A stretch of DNA of 64,000 nt from Desulfobacter hydrogenophilus (GCF_004319545.1 NZ_CP036313.1:2234501-2298500); one strand, 5' to 3'. Numbered from the stretch's first letter, positions 1 through 9,370 are shown. Program-made: numbers and translations. Notes: a model not told the origin generated them from the sequence alone.

Positions 1-2
1 CC

Positions 3-245
3 ATTTTCTTTAACGCCGTGGCAAGGTTGCCTGGGGACATGCGATCCGATCTGATTCTGGATACGGAAGATCTTTTATCTGAAAAAGGTGCCCTTGGGCG
101 TGTGGGGGTGGGAAATTCCGCCCAGGACGGTTTTATCTACCTTGGATTTGAGTTCCGGCACCTGGGTGAATCCCGGGTGGTGGAGGTTAAAGCCCGGGAG
201 TGGGCGGTCTGGCAGTTGATCCTGGTGCTGAAGGGAGAAGGCTGA
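3..245 (+). CDS. C-terminal end of an unidentified protein (partial)
   Basis: An open frame enters from the left edge and stops with TGA at 243-245, giving about 80 residues of an unknown protein's C-terminus. The stop overlaps the ATG of the penicillin-binding protein (ATGA arrangement), which suggests translational coupling and a shared operon. The visible part is soluble, rich in Leu, Glu and Gly, with no membrane segment and no motif I recognise. The true start lies outside the window. Confidence 0.6.
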   Translation: MFFNAVARLPGDMRSDLILDTEDLLSEKGALGRVGVGNSAQDGFIYLGFEFRHLGESRVVEVKAREWAVWQLILVLKGEG

Positions 246-2278
246 TGCGGCTGTTTTCATGGCTGGTTTCCCTGATGCGGCTGCTGTTTTATACTGGGCT
301 TCTTGCGGTTGCTCTCGCAGCAGCAGCAGGCTGCTTGATTGTTTTTCATATTTCCCAGGACCTGCCTAAATTGCCCTCGCCTTTAAGTCGTATTATTGAA
401 ACCCCCCAGAGTCTGATCTATGCCGCAGACGGCCAGGTGCTCATTGCCCTTGGAGAAAAGACCTCCGTTTCCCTGGATATGGTATCTGTAGATTTTCTTA
501 ATGCCATTGTGGCCACCGAGGACCACAGGTTTTTTGAACACCATGGTGTAAATAAGCTTCGTACCTTCAAAGCCTTGTATATCACCCTGTTTGAGCCCGG
601 CCGTATCCAAGGCGCCTCAACCATTACCCAGCAGCTGGCCAAGAATCTGTTTTTCAGTTTTAAACAGACCTGGCAGCGTAAATTTAAAGAGATGCTGGTG
701 GCATTTCAGATTGAGCAGGCCAATACTAAAAAGCAGATCCTTGAGGCCTATATCAATCAGATTCATTTCGGGGCCGGGGCCCAGGGCATTGAGCGGGCGG
801 CCCGCGTGTATTTTGATAAACCCGCCCAGGATTTGACCCTGGCTGAAGCGGCACTGCTCGCGGGTCTTCCCAAATCTCCCACCCAGTACAATCCTTTCCG
901 GTATTATGATAAGGCCCTTGCCCGCCGGCGGGTGGTGTTAAACCGCATGGTGGCGGCCGGGTTTATCACGGCAGATGAGGCAGGCAAAACCAATGCCATC
1001 CGCCCGAAACTGCACCATGGCCGCAAAGATGCCCGTACCGGCAGTTATTTTCTGGATGCCCTGATTCAAAAACTTGTAAACATGTACGGCGAGGATGTGG
1101 TGTATCATGGCGGTATTAAGGTATACGCGACTATGGATTCAAGACTCCAGGCCGATGCCCGTACTGCGGTGATGGACGGAATGGCCCGGCTTGATAAACT
1201 TATGGGGCTGGATAAAGGGGTGAAAGAAAAACCCCAGGCCGCATTGGTGGCGATTGATACCGCCAGCGGAGCGGTTAAGGCCATGGTGGGGGGTAGGGAT
1301 TATTATACCAGTGAATTCAACCGGGCTGTGAATAGTAGGCGCCAGGCCGGCAGCGGCTTTAAACCTTTTTTATACTATGCCGCTTTCAGGGATAGAAAAC
1401 TGCACCCGGCCAGCGTGTTCCAGGACAGGCCTGTGGCCATTCCCATTAAAGGGGCGCCTGACTGGTACCCCCAGAATTTTGAGAAAAGATACAGGGGTCC
1501 CATGATTCTTAAGCAGGCCCTGATCCATTCGGTGAACAGCATTGCAGCTCAGCTGGTGGTAGATGTGGGATCTGCTGCCGTGGTGGACGTGGCCCAAGCC
1601 TGTGGTGTGAAAAGTCCGTTAAAACCCGTATATTCAGTCGCCCTTGGTACGTCTGATGTCAGCGTCATGGATATGGCATCCGGGTTTTCCACATTGGCGG
1701 GCTTAGGCATTTATCATCAACCCTTTTTGTTCTGGCGGGTTGAGGATGCGAGGGGTCGGGTACTTTTTGAGCATATTGTTAAGGATCGCAGGGTATTGGA
1801 TGCGGCAACGGCTTTCCAGGTGGTGGACATGATGGAAGGCGTTGTGGATTCCGGATCGGGCAGGGGGGTGAGGCGTTTGGGATTCAAGCGTCCGGCAGCC
1901 GGAAAAACCGGCACCACGGATAATTATAATGATGCCTGGTTCACGGGGTTTACTCCGTCTTTTTGCGTATCCGTATGGACCGGGTATGACAAGAAGAAAA
2001 GACTTACAGATAAAAATCGCAGAGGGATTACCGGGGCGCGCGGGGCCGTGCCGATCTGGACGGATTTCATGATCCGGGCTATGAAAGGTGAGCCGGAGCG
2101 TGATTTTTTAATTCCTCCGGGTATCCGGTATGAGATAGTGGGAGCGACCACGGGATGCCTGGCCGATTCCAGACAGAATATGGCTGACGAAGCGGGTTCT
2201 TCACCGTCGGTTCCGGAACCGGCCGGTACCATTCGTGTGGCGTTGAAAAAGGGCCAGGAACCCTGCCGGGGGGATTAA
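245..2278 (+). CDS. Bifunctional class A penicillin-binding protein (PBP1A/1B-like)
   Basis: Peptidoglycan polymerase and cross-linker of the inner membrane. A short cytoplasmic N-terminus is followed by one membrane anchor (about residues 10-35). The GT51 glycosyltransferase domain comes next, with the EDHRFFEHHGV motif and a QQLAKNLFF motif. The transpeptidase domain has the catalytic SxxK as SGFK (Ser370), an SVN motif and KTGT at about 554-557. The length of 677 aa is usual for the family. I chose the ATG at 245, which overlaps the upstream stop, rather than the earlier in-frame GTG at 200, which would lie inside the upstream gene. The SPOR-domain gene follows one base after the stop, so these genes probably form a cell-wall operon. 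Confidence 0.93.
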   Translation: MRLFSWLVSLMRLLFYTGLLAVALAAAAGCLIVFHISQDLPKLPSPLSRIIETPQSLIYAADGQVLIALGEKTSVSLDMVSVDFLNAIVATEDHRFFEHHGVNKLRTFKALYITLFEPGRIQGASTITQQLAKNLFFSFKQTWQRKFKEMLVAFQIEQANTKKQILEAYINQIHFGAGAQGIERAARVYFDKPAQDLTLAEAALLAGLPKSPTQYNPFRYYDKALARRRVVLNRMVAAGFITADEAGKTNAIRPKLHHGRKDARTGSYFLDALIQKLVNMYGEDVVYHGGIKVYATMDSRLQADARTAVMDGMARLDKLMGLDKGVKEKPQAALVAIDTASGAVKAMVGGRDYYTSEFNRAVNSRRQAGSGFKPFLYYAAFRDRKLHPASVFQDRPVAIPIKGAPDWYPQNFEKRYRGPMILKQALIHSVNSIAAQLVVDVGSAAVVDVAQACGVKSPLKPVYSVALGTSDVSVMDMASGFSTLAGLGIYHQPFLFWRVEDARGRVLFEHIVKDRRVLDAATAFQVVDMMEGVVDSGSGRGVRRLGFKRPAAGKTGTTDNYNDAWFTGFTPSFCVSVWTGYDKKKRLTDKNRRGITGARGAVPIWTDFMIRAMKGEPERDFLIPPGIRYEIVGATTGCLADSRQNMADEAGSSPSVPEPAGTIRVALKKGQEPCRGD

Positions 2279-2279
2279 G

Positions 2280-3695
2280 ATGGTACGCATTGTCCGACAT
2301 ATCAGTGTCCGGTTCTGGCTGACAACCCTGATGGTTCTGCCTTCAGGGTTTGTTTTATTTCCCCGGTTGTCCGGATGGCTTTCGGACATGCCGGCTTCGG
2401 TATTCATTGCCTTGATGTATCTGTTTTGTGGGCTGGGACTGGGTATATTCATGGATGTTGCCGGGCTTTGGCGCATCAAGGGGTTGGTTCGGGACGCGCA
2501 GTTGTGGGAACGTTCCGGTATTGCAACCCGGGCTGAAAAAAAGTTTATCCGTGCCGTCCGGATCTATGACAGTGCCTGGATATCGCCTTTGGCTGCGCGG
2601 CGGGCAGAGCCCATGCTCATTTCTTCCCTGGCACGGTTTTACCTGGCATCGGGGAGCCGACGTCGTGAAATCCAGGGTGCCGCCAGTGCCTGGCTGGCAC
2701 AAAATCCCAAGGACAAGAGCCTTGCCCGGTTCTGGCTTGAACGCATCCAGGATCAGGATGTCGCCGGAACATTCACCCAGTCCATATTGACGGTATTGGC
2801 AGATAGTTGGTATGCAGATCCTGAGCTTTGCCGGATAGTAGTGGATGTGTTTTTGGATCAGGGTCGGATGGATTTTTCAGCCAGGCGCCTGTACCGATCC
2901 TTTTTGGATATGATTGACATGACAGGCGAAGGCAACAATGCATCACAACAGGATAAGGTTCGGGCTGAAATGATACGGGATATGATGTCTGAACGCCTGG
3001 ATACGCCGGAACCGGAACCGGAAATGATAGAACCGGGGTTGGGTACCCTTGGAGATGAAAGGGTTGATTCGACAATCTTTATACCTGGGGATCAAGAGGG
3101 TCGCGGGCCGTTTGTCGATCTGACTGACCAGGCATTTGAAGATGGTCCCGCAGGGTGGCGGCCGGAAGACGATATTTATACCGGGCAGCAAACTTCCGGC
3201 CGGGTGTCAGCCCTGTTAGCCCTGTTGTCCGGAATCGGCAGAAAAGCGGCTGGCGGTGGCTCTTTTATCGCAGATAGAACCGGAAAAGCCAAATACGCTG
3301 TTTTAAATCTGATACAGGCCCGGGAAAAATGGTGGGGTCGGGTGCGGGGCGTCATGATTGCCTGCTTGGGCGTCTGGCTGATTTTTTTTGTATGGGGTAC
3401 GCTTTCCCATATGTTTAAAACAGCAGAGCAGCCGGCCCGGCAGATAAATATTGTGATTACAAAACCGTTTACCATCCAGGTTGCTGCCTACCATAAAAAG
3501 GCCCATGCCGACAGATATATGGCAACCCTTGCCCAAAAGGGACTCAAGGCCACCATGAAGGTGACGGACGGTGGGGGCAAAACCTGGTATCTGGTCCACG
3601 TATCTGAGTTCACGGATCAGAAAAGTGCCCAAGCTTACGGCAATCGACTAAAAACCGATCACATCATTGACGAGTTTTTTGTAACCAAAAATTGA
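2280..3695 (+). CDS. Membrane protein with C-terminal SPOR domain
   Basis: Two N-terminal membrane segments lie at about residues 10-55. A long, probably cytoplasmic helical region follows (about 60-340, alpha-solenoid-like and rich in Arg, Ala and Leu). A third membrane segment lies at about 358-378. The C-terminal domain (about 395-471, beginning FTIQVAAYHKKAHADRY) fits the SPOR fold, which binds denuded glycan strands at division septa. The order therefore places SPOR in the periplasm. It starts one base after the PBP stop, so it is probably co-transcribed with it. The septal role is inferred from the SPOR family; the middle region is not recognised. Confidence 0.72.
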   Translation: MVRIVRHISVRFWLTTLMVLPSGFVLFPRLSGWLSDMPASVFIALMYLFCGLGLGIFMDVAGLWRIKGLVRDAQLWERSGIATRAEKKFIRAVRIYDSAWISPLAARRAEPMLISSLARFYLASGSRRREIQGAASAWLAQNPKDKSLARFWLERIQDQDVAGTFTQSILTVLADSWYADPELCRIVVDVFLDQGRMDFSARRLYRSFLDMIDMTGEGNNASQQDKVRAEMIRDMMSERLDTPEPEPEMIEPGLGTLGDERVDSTIFIPGDQEGRGPFVDLTDQAFEDGPAGWRPEDDIYTGQQTSGRVSALLALLSGIGRKAAGGGSFIADRTGKAKYAVLNLIQAREKWWGRVRGVMIACLGVWLIFFVWGTLSHMFKTAEQPARQINIVITKPFTIQVAAYHKKAHADRYMATLAQKGLKATMKVTDGGGKTWYLVHVSEFTDQKSAQAYGNRLKTDHIIDEFFVTKN

Positions 3696-3699
3696 TCCC

Positions 3700-4329
3700 C
3701 TACAGATTGATGACTTTGTCGGCCAGCTGCATGGCTGTCACAATATCCAGCATATTGGTGGTCTGGCCAATGGCTTTTTTCTTCATCAGATCCAGGTGGG
3801 TCAGGCAGGTTCCGCATACAAGAATGGTGACACCTGATGCTTCAAGTTCGTGCAGTTCATCAAGCACTGCAGAATCAACCGTGGCAAGGGTGACGCCATG
3901 GTTGACAAAAACCAGGCGCCATAGATCTTTGCCCATCTCCTTAAGGGTTTTGATGAAATTGATCATCAGCTTTGCGCCTAAGTCATCATCCCCAACGCCA
4001 AATTTGTTGGAGGCGGCCATTACCATGATTTTTACCGGGCTGTTCTCTGTCGATGATTCGGTGTCAGAGCCTGACCGTGCGGCCGGCCCGGAAGCAAGCT
4101 TAACCGCAGCGGCCTGATCCCGGGCGCCTTCCACAACAGAAATGGTTCCGTCAGATTCCACGCTGACCTCAAAACCGGCATAGGTTAAAAACCGGCTGAC
4201 GTTTTCGACGGCGGCGTCATTGTCCACCAACACCCGGATTTGCGACAATGCTTCGTTTTCAAGGCATTTCTTTGTTTCCAGTACAGGTGCCGGACAATCC
4301 ATTGTCCTGCAGTCAAGTTCTTTTACCAT
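3700..4329 (-). CDS. yedF: YedF-like sulfurtransferase-like protein (selenium-metabolism associated)
   Basis: The N-terminal TusA/SirA-like domain (residues 1-70) carries the signature Cys-Pro in CRTMDCPAPVLETKK. A linker rich in Ala and Ser is followed by a DsrE/F-like domain (about 100-209) with VCGTCLTHLDL. This two-domain form matches the YedF family found beside selenium-donor genes in anaerobes. A role in handling reactive sulfur or selenium is family knowledge; no selD or selA is visible here. It converges with the SPOR gene with a gap of only 4 bases. The 142-base gap from ykgJ upstream suggests its own promoter or distal operon position. Confidence 0.85.
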   Translation of the reverse strand: MVKELDCRTMDCPAPVLETKKCLENEALSQIRVLVDNDAAVENVSRFLTYAGFEVSVESDGTISVVEGARDQAAAVKLASGPAARSGSDTESSTENSPVKIMVMAASNKFGVGDDDLGAKLMINFIKTLKEMGKDLWRLVFVNHGVTLATVDSAVLDELHELEASGVTILVCGTCLTHLDLMKKKAIGQTTNMLDIVTAMQLADKVINL

Positions 4330-4471
4330 GCTATTTTAAGTTCTCCTTCTATGGGCAATTTATTGGCTGTGCCTATGTGATAAATTCAATTAATTTAAAA
4401 CTTGAATGAGTACTAAGTCAAATAGCCAGCCCTGATGCTTATTGGCGTAAATATATAGATTCTCAATACGG

Positions 4472-4813
4472 CTATTGGGAAGATGAACCGTTTTTTCGTG
4501 CCCATTCACAAATTTGTTCAAAACCCGAAAACCGCCATTTGACAGGAAAGTCCCGGCACTGGGCAGGTTTGACAGGATTGATGCGGCACCCATTGCTATC
4601 CAGGAAGATACAGGATCCGTCAGGGGCATCAATGATTGAAAGCCCGTTGCGGTCCCGGGTCAGGCAAGTGAAGGTCTCTATAAAATCCCGGACATTCATA
4701 TTCAGGAAATGGGCAATGATATCCGGTTCTTTTTCATCCAGGCGGACGTAGCCGCTTTGTCTGCAGCAGGCTCCGCAACCCAGGCATTTAAACCGTGTCA
4801 GGTCCAGTGTCAT
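4472..4813 (-). CDS. YkgJ-family cysteine cluster protein
   Basis: A 113-residue protein with the family Cys pattern: CLGCGACCRQSGY near the N-terminus, then GSCIFLDSNGCRI and CRDFPVKW towards the C-terminus. These eight or so Cys residues are thought to bind zinc or an Fe-S cluster (the COG0727-type cluster domain). The biochemical role of the family is not established. It starts only three bases downstream of the lipoprotein gene's stop, so the two are almost certainly co-transcribed on the minus strand. The ATG with the N-terminal MTLDLTRFKC fits the family start. Confidence 0.8.
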   Translation of the reverse strand: MTLDLTRFKCLGCGACCRQSGYVRLDEKEPDIIAHFLNMNVRDFIETFTCLTRDRNGLSIIDAPDGSCIFLDSNGCRINPVKPAQCRDFPVKWRFSGFEQICEWARKNGSSSQ

Positions 4814-4816
4814 TGT

Positions 4817-5662
4817 TTACCTCGGTATCGGGGTTTCTTTTGAAGGGCCGGCCAGTATAATTTTAACGGCGGCCCTGAAGGATTTATCCGGTGCGTTTGT
4901 CTGTTTTATGTCATCGGGTTTGCTTGGGTCGTGGTTGGAGGCGGAAGTCCCCTGGTCGGGCATCCTTCCTCCAGGCGGCACTCCTTTGGGCCGTTCCTCT
5001 TTGTTTGTGCCTGGACTTCCCCGCCGTTTCATGGCAAAAGATCGACCTTTGGCTGACAGAGCGATGCTTATAACAGTACCTGCTATCCGGGGTATGTCAA
5101 AAAAAAATGTATCAAGGCTGATCACCGCTTCAAAAATAAGGGTGTGGTGGTCTGCATCTGCCAGGCCAATGGCTATGCCTGTGGTCCGGGCCTCCTTCAT
5201 GGACATGGTCACGGGGCCGGAAGAGAAAGGGTAGGTCACAATCAGAGTATCCGGCAGCTTTACACCCGGCATGGGGGCAGGAAATTTGCCACGGGGACTG
5301 AATGGCGTATGGCCTTTAAGTTGGATTGAAAAAGGCCTGGCATCTTTTTCTCCTGTTTCCACGGACAGGATCAAACCGTCCTGGGTCAACTGTCGGGCTA
5401 TCCCAGGATTTTTTACTTCAGCCAGCAGGCAAATCTGGTCGGCATTATTGCTGATCCACAGTTTTGTGTTTGTTTCGCTGGTATTGTATTGCGGGGCAAA
5501 TTGGGGCCAGTCCGCTCTATTGCCGTCTGCATTGATGCCTTGGCCATGCCATTTTCCTGTAACCGTTTGTGTCGGTTTCGGTTGGGGCGAGCCTGCACAG
5601 CCGATAATTAAAATTCCGACGGCAATCGCTGTTATTTTTTTAAACAAATCTTTTTTATCCAT
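4817..5662 (-). CDS. Predicted lipoprotein, uncharacterised
   Basis: The N-terminus has Lys residues, a hydrophobic stretch and a lipobox IIGCAG (Cys at about residue 22), so it should be processed by signal peptidase II and anchored in a membrane. The mature part looks beta-rich (about 35-210), with ADWPQFAPQY and TKLWISNNADQICLLAEV resembling the sugar-binding-like beta-sandwich of CBM9/DOMON type proteins. This is only a fold-level guess. The tail (about 215-281) is low-complexity, rich in Pro, Lys, Asp and Ser. It lies between the Dus gene (37 bases upstream) and the ykgJ gene. Function unknown. Confidence 0.65.
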   Translation of the reverse strand: MDKKDLFKKITAIAVGILIIGCAGSPQPKPTQTVTGKWHGQGINADGNRADWPQFAPQYNTSETNTKLWISNNADQICLLAEVKNPGIARQLTQDGLILSVETGEKDARPFSIQLKGHTPFSPRGKFPAPMPGVKLPDTLIVTYPFSSGPVTMSMKEARTTGIAIGLADADHHTLIFEAVISLDTFFFDIPRIAGTVISIALSAKGRSFAMKRRGSPGTNKEERPKGVPPGGRMPDQGTSASNHDPSKPDDIKQTNAPDKSFRAAVKIILAGPSKETPIPR

Positions 5663-5699
5663 TTTTTATCCATGCATATATCTGGTAAAGATAAGCGTG

Positions 5700-6767
5700 T
5701 CAAATGAACAGATTGATATTGGGCAGGCTCAATGTCTGGGGCGGCGGGTCCAGAAGATGTCGTATGTTCTTGCAAAGTTCGTTCATATTTTCAGCGCGTA
5801 TCAGGGATTTTAAAATAGCGTTGGAGAATTTGAAATTGGCGCAGAAATACGGGGCAAATTTTTTAAACATCTTCAGGGCAAAATGGTCTTCATAATGGCA
5901 GCTCAACAGCCCTGCCATGTCCAAAGCGGTGTCCATATAAATTGATGGTTCCGGTTTAAATCCCTTTGTCCACTGGGCAAAAATCCATGGCTGGGCCACG
6001 GCCATTCTACCGATGGAGAGCCCCTGGCAGCCGGTTTCCCGGATCATTTTGATCCCGTGTTCGGGGGCAAACAGGTTCCCGTTGCCAAACACGGGAATGG
6101 TGACAGCGTTGCGGACTTTGCCGATTAGTTCCCACCTAGGTCTTCGGCTTCGTCTGTCCGGGGCGACCCGGGGATGAAAGGTTAGGGCATCAGCCCCGGC
6201 ATTTTCAAAGGCCCGAGCCATGGTCACCGGAAAGTTAGGATCATCCTGCCATCCGGTTCGGAATTTAACAAAAAGCGGGCATGATACAGCCTTTCTGACT
6301 GCGGATACAATGTTAACGGCCTTATCCGGTGTTTTTAAGAGCGCGGCCCCACATCCTTTTTTGCAGATGGCGGCAACGGAACACCCGAAATTCAAATCCA
6401 CCCCGAAGAATCCTTCGGCTTCAATGCGCCGGGCAGCCCGGGCCATGATTTCAGGTTCGGCTCCAAATATCTGGCATACTGTGTGGTCCAGTTCCTCGGG
6501 CCGCCAGGAAAATATATGGGATTTTCCGGGGTTTTCATGGGGAACGGCTTTGGCCGAGCACATTCCCGTGAACAGCAGGCCGAATCCTGAGAATTGGGTC
6601 ACAAGCTGCCTGAACGCGATGTGCCCCAGTCCTGCCATGGGGGCAAGCACCATTCGGCTGGAAATAGTTCTATTGCCTATGGCAAGCGGCCTGAGCAGAT
6701 ATCGGGCCAGGTCTTCAGCCGTGTTGACGGTGGGTGTTACTCTTGTTTCAAAATTTAATTGTGTCAT
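5700..6767 (-). CDS. tRNA-dihydrouridine synthase (Dus family)
   Basis: An FMN-dependent TIM-barrel enzyme that reduces uridine in tRNA. Family motifs visible are VLAPMAGLGHIAFRQL near the N-terminus, DLNFGCS with the catalytic Cys at about residue 129, KFRTGW, TFHPR, and GNGNLF followed by GLSIGRMA for phosphate and FMN binding. The residue after the catalytic Cys is Ser instead of the common Pro, a mild deviation. The length of 355 aa is normal. Which of DusA/B/C it corresponds to cannot be settled by eye; the shape is closest to DusB/DusC. No Shine-Dalgarno sequence is obvious before the chosen ATG. Confidence 0.87.
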   Translation of the reverse strand: MTQLNFETRVTPTVNTAEDLARYLLRPLAIGNRTISSRMVLAPMAGLGHIAFRQLVTQFSGFGLLFTGMCSAKAVPHENPGKSHIFSWRPEELDHTVCQIFGAEPEIMARAARRIEAEGFFGVDLNFGCSVAAICKKGCGAALLKTPDKAVNIVSAVRKAVSCPLFVKFRTGWQDDPNFPVTMARAFENAGADALTFHPRVAPDRRSRRPRWELIGKVRNAVTIPVFGNGNLFAPEHGIKMIRETGCQGLSIGRMAVAQPWIFAQWTKGFKPEPSIYMDTALDMAGLLSCHYEDHFALKMFKKFAPYFCANFKFSNAILKSLIRAENMNELCKNIRHLLDPPPQTLSLPNINLFI

Positions 6768-6880
6768 TAAAAACGGCTGTGCCTGTCCTTTATTTTTATC
6801 TTGTTTTCATGCCATTGCTTGCGGTTTTTGGGGCGTTGTATCAACCACGGCCTGTTTGTGCAATATCGGCAAAAGGAATG

Positions 6881-8110
6881 TTACAGGTTGTCGGACAACG
6901 CCAGGGCTTTTTTATTAATACCAATGCCTAAATCCGGGTGGATAATATCATGAAGAGAGGATTTAAAGGGCAGAAAAATCAAGGATACGTTTTGGGGCGT
7001 GACCTCAATCCTGGATAAAATTTCAAGAATTTCTTTTCTGGGTTTCAGCAGGGAGGCCATGGTAATGCGAATGGTCTGGATGGCCTCGGAAGCGGGCAGA
7101 TTTACGGGCTGGTACAAATTGTCTTCAACGGTTTGGGACAGGGGTGGTTCCAACTGGGCTGACGTCAGTTGACCCAGCAGCCGTAAAAAAATGTTGGGGC
7201 GGACCTTAAATGCCGGACTCCAGAAATACACAGGTTTTTTTTCCCATTCCCGGGGAATTGCCAGTGGCAGGTTTGCCATCCGGGCCAGATCCGCATGGCT
7301 GGACAGGTTGATGGACGATATATTGGCGCTGATCCGCCAGAACGGTAACATGATGTCATCTTTGTGGGCAGGAGCTGCGGTACTGAATTTGATTTTTGCA
7401 AGTTTTTTTTCCCTGGCCCGCCACAGGGAATCGCAGTTCCGGCATACCAGGACCAGTGAATCGCCACTGCCCTCAAGATCCGCCCCGCAGCCCGGGCAAA
7501 TGCCGGCAATGAAATAAGTCTCAACACCGGGCCGGACCCGATCAAGATCGAATATATCCGGGGTAATCGATTTTTTTATGGGCAACGCCTGATTGGTAAC
7601 CCCATCCACAAGATGCTGCTGTCTGATGTAAAAAGGAGAATAAATAAGACTGAAGGTTTCGCCGATATCCTCTTGAAACGTGCGCGTTGTCTGTTTTAAA
7701 CCCAATGTTTTGCCCTTTAATACCATTGCCGAGGGCAAGGGTCGAAAAAATTTTCCTTTGGTATCAGGCCTGATCAGCTTCATGGGCATGGCCTGGGATC
7801 TTAGCCCCAGGGAGAATGGAACCTGGGGCGGCATATCTGCCACAGCCAGGGTGGAGATATCCGTAAATCTGGGTGTTATACTGGATGCGGTACACATGTA
7901 ACGCACGCCTTTGAAACGCCAATAGGGGAGGTATATCAGCTGTGCATCCTGGGGCACCTTGGGGGAGCAGGGCAGATAGTATCTGGGAAATCCTTTCTGG
8001 GAAATACAGGACCGGACCCGGCAGAATTCGCACACAAAGAACCGGGTTTCCTCCATTAAAGTGGCCGGGGCGCCGCACTGGGGGCATTGATGTTGGACCG
8101 CGTAGCTAAT
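6881..8110 (-). CDS. Two-zinc-ribbon protein, uncharacterised, probable ATT start
   Basis: A soluble protein of about 409 residues. The first zinc ribbon is at the N-terminus (CPQCGA and, further on, CEFC). The second is near residues 200-240 (CPGCGADLEG and CRNC). No membrane segment is seen. There is no ATG in frame until 8056, which would remove the first ribbon. An upstream TTG at 8272 lies deep inside the SPFH gene. An ATT at 8110-8108 has GGAG at 8120-8117 with a six-base spacer and overlaps the SPFH stop by one base, so I infer a coupled ATT start. The tight link to the SPFH gene suggests a joint membrane-associated function. Confidence 0.6.
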   Translation of the reverse strand: MSYAVQHQCPQCGAPATLMEETRFFVCEFCRVRSCISQKGFPRYYLPCSPKVPQDAQLIYLPYWRFKGVRYMCTASSITPRFTDISTLAVADMPPQVPFSLGLRSQAMPMKLIRPDTKGKFFRPLPSAMVLKGKTLGLKQTTRTFQEDIGETFSLIYSPFYIRQQHLVDGVTNQALPIKKSITPDIFDLDRVRPGVETYFIAGICPGCGADLEGSGDSLVLVCRNCDSLWRAREKKLAKIKFSTAAPAHKDDIMLPFWRISANISSINLSSHADLARMANLPLAIPREWEKKPVYFWSPAFKVRPNIFLRLLGQLTSAQLEPPLSQTVEDNLYQPVNLPASEAIQTIRITMASLLKPRKEILEILSRIEVTPQNVSLIFLPFKSSLHDIIHPDLGIGINKKALALSDNL

Positions 8111-9248
8111 ATTTTTCTCCGCACTGGTTGCAGAAAATAGACTCCGGCAGATTCTTTGCGCCGCAATTACTGCATATTTTTTCTTTTGTCTTTTCCACCA
8201 CTCGTTTTCCGCATCTGGGGCAGAATTTTGTGCTGGGTGTGATGTTTTTGCCACAATATTGGCACCGGGCAAAGATCACCTGCTGGTGACCGCACTGGGG
8301 ACAGAATTTTGCGTCCAGGGGGATTTGATTTTGGCACTCCGGGCAGGCTGTGGTTTGCGGGGTCTGGTCTGCCGGCTGTTCTGCCGGGGCCAGCATCTGT
8401 TGGGAAAACATGCCGGGCAGCATCATGCCAAGGCCTAACCCTATGCCTGCCTGGGCGCCGTCCGAGGCAATGCCCTGTGGGCTTTCAGCAATTTTTTCCA
8501 TGGCCATGGCGGTTTTCATCTGCATCAGTTTATTCATATCGTTGAATAGCTCTAACCGACTTTTGTCATCAATGGCCTGCTGGACCTCAGGGGGTGGTGT
8601 GATGGCATTGATGTAAAGATGGGTCAGAGCAAGTCCGAATGCGCTGAAATCCTCGCGCAGCCTTTGGGTAAGGCCCTTTCCCAGTTCATCGTAATGCTCC
8701 GGCAAATCAAAAAGGGAGGAGACCTTCTCTCCAATATAGTCGTTGAACCTGGACACCACCACCTGGTTGAGGTAATCGCTGATATCGGCACTTGTATAAA
8801 TGCCCTGGGTACCGGCCAGGGTGTTGATGAACAGAACCGGCTGAACAATTTTTAAGTTAAAGACACCAAAGGCTCTGAGCCTTACCAGGCCAAGGTCCTT
8901 GTCCTTGAATGCCACCGGATCCCGGGTCCCCCATTTCAGATTGGTAAAGGTTTTTAAATTGGCAAAAAAAACTTCTGCTTTCAGCGGGCTCTCCATGGCC
9001 CAGGGAAGGCTTGCGATTTTTGTCAGAATGGGGATGTTTGCGGTTTTTAAGGTGTGCCGTCCGGGACCAAAGGCACCAACCGCCTTTCCCTGGTAGAAGA
9101 AGACAGCGGCTTGACTTTCCCGGACGATGAGTTGGGCCCCAAATTTGATTTCGCCGGAGCCTTTTTCCGGCAGACGGTGAACCAGTTCCTGTCCAGTTTC
9201 GTCAAACCATTCCAGCACTTCAAGGTAAATCAGGTTGTTGGTTCCCAT
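8106..9248 (-). CDS. SPFH-domain protein with C-terminal zinc ribbons (YdjI-like)
   Basis: An SPFH (stomatin/prohibitin/flotillin) domain spans about residues 25-230. A Met-, Gly- and Gln-rich linker follows (about 255-290), then three C-terminal CxxC-pair zinc ribbons (CPECQNQI...CPQCG; CQYCGK...CPRCG; CSNCGAK...CNQCG). This layout matches the so-called virion-core-protein-like SPFH family that includes Bacillus YdjI, whose neighbours recruit PspA to membranes. Whether this protein acts the same way is inference, as no pspA is in the window. The start is firm: AAGGAGGCGACC precedes the ATG. It heads the minus-strand operon and is divergent from the Fur-FeoA gene. Confidence 0.82.
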   Translation of the reverse strand: MGTNNLIYLEVLEWFDETGQELVHRLPEKGSGEIKFGAQLIVRESQAAVFFYQGKAVGAFGPGRHTLKTANIPILTKIASLPWAMESPLKAEVFFANLKTFTNLKWGTRDPVAFKDKDLGLVRLRAFGVFNLKIVQPVLFINTLAGTQGIYTSADISDYLNQVVVSRFNDYIGEKVSSLFDLPEHYDELGKGLTQRLREDFSAFGLALTHLYINAITPPPEVQQAIDDKSRLELFNDMNKLMQMKTAMAMEKIAESPQGIASDGAQAGIGLGLGMMLPGMFSQQMLAPAEQPADQTPQTTACPECQNQIPLDAKFCPQCGHQQVIFARCQYCGKNITPSTKFCPRCGKRVVEKTKEKICSNCGAKNLPESIFCNQCGEKY

Positions 9249-9370
9249 GGTCGCCTCCTTGCTGTTTTTTTGAGCGGGGTTAGGTCTAAGAAAAAAGTTC
9301 TTTTATTCTAAAAGAAGCTGACAACCGGTGTCAAACGATATTCGACGGTGGGTTTGGATAAATAGCTATA

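Noticed and set aside
8107..8272. Extension of the zinc-ribbon protein upstream to the TTG at 8272
   Set aside because: It would overlap the SPFH gene by 167 bases, and the added residues look like frame-shifted zinc-ribbon sequence (AENEWWKRQKKK), with no Shine-Dalgarno sequence.
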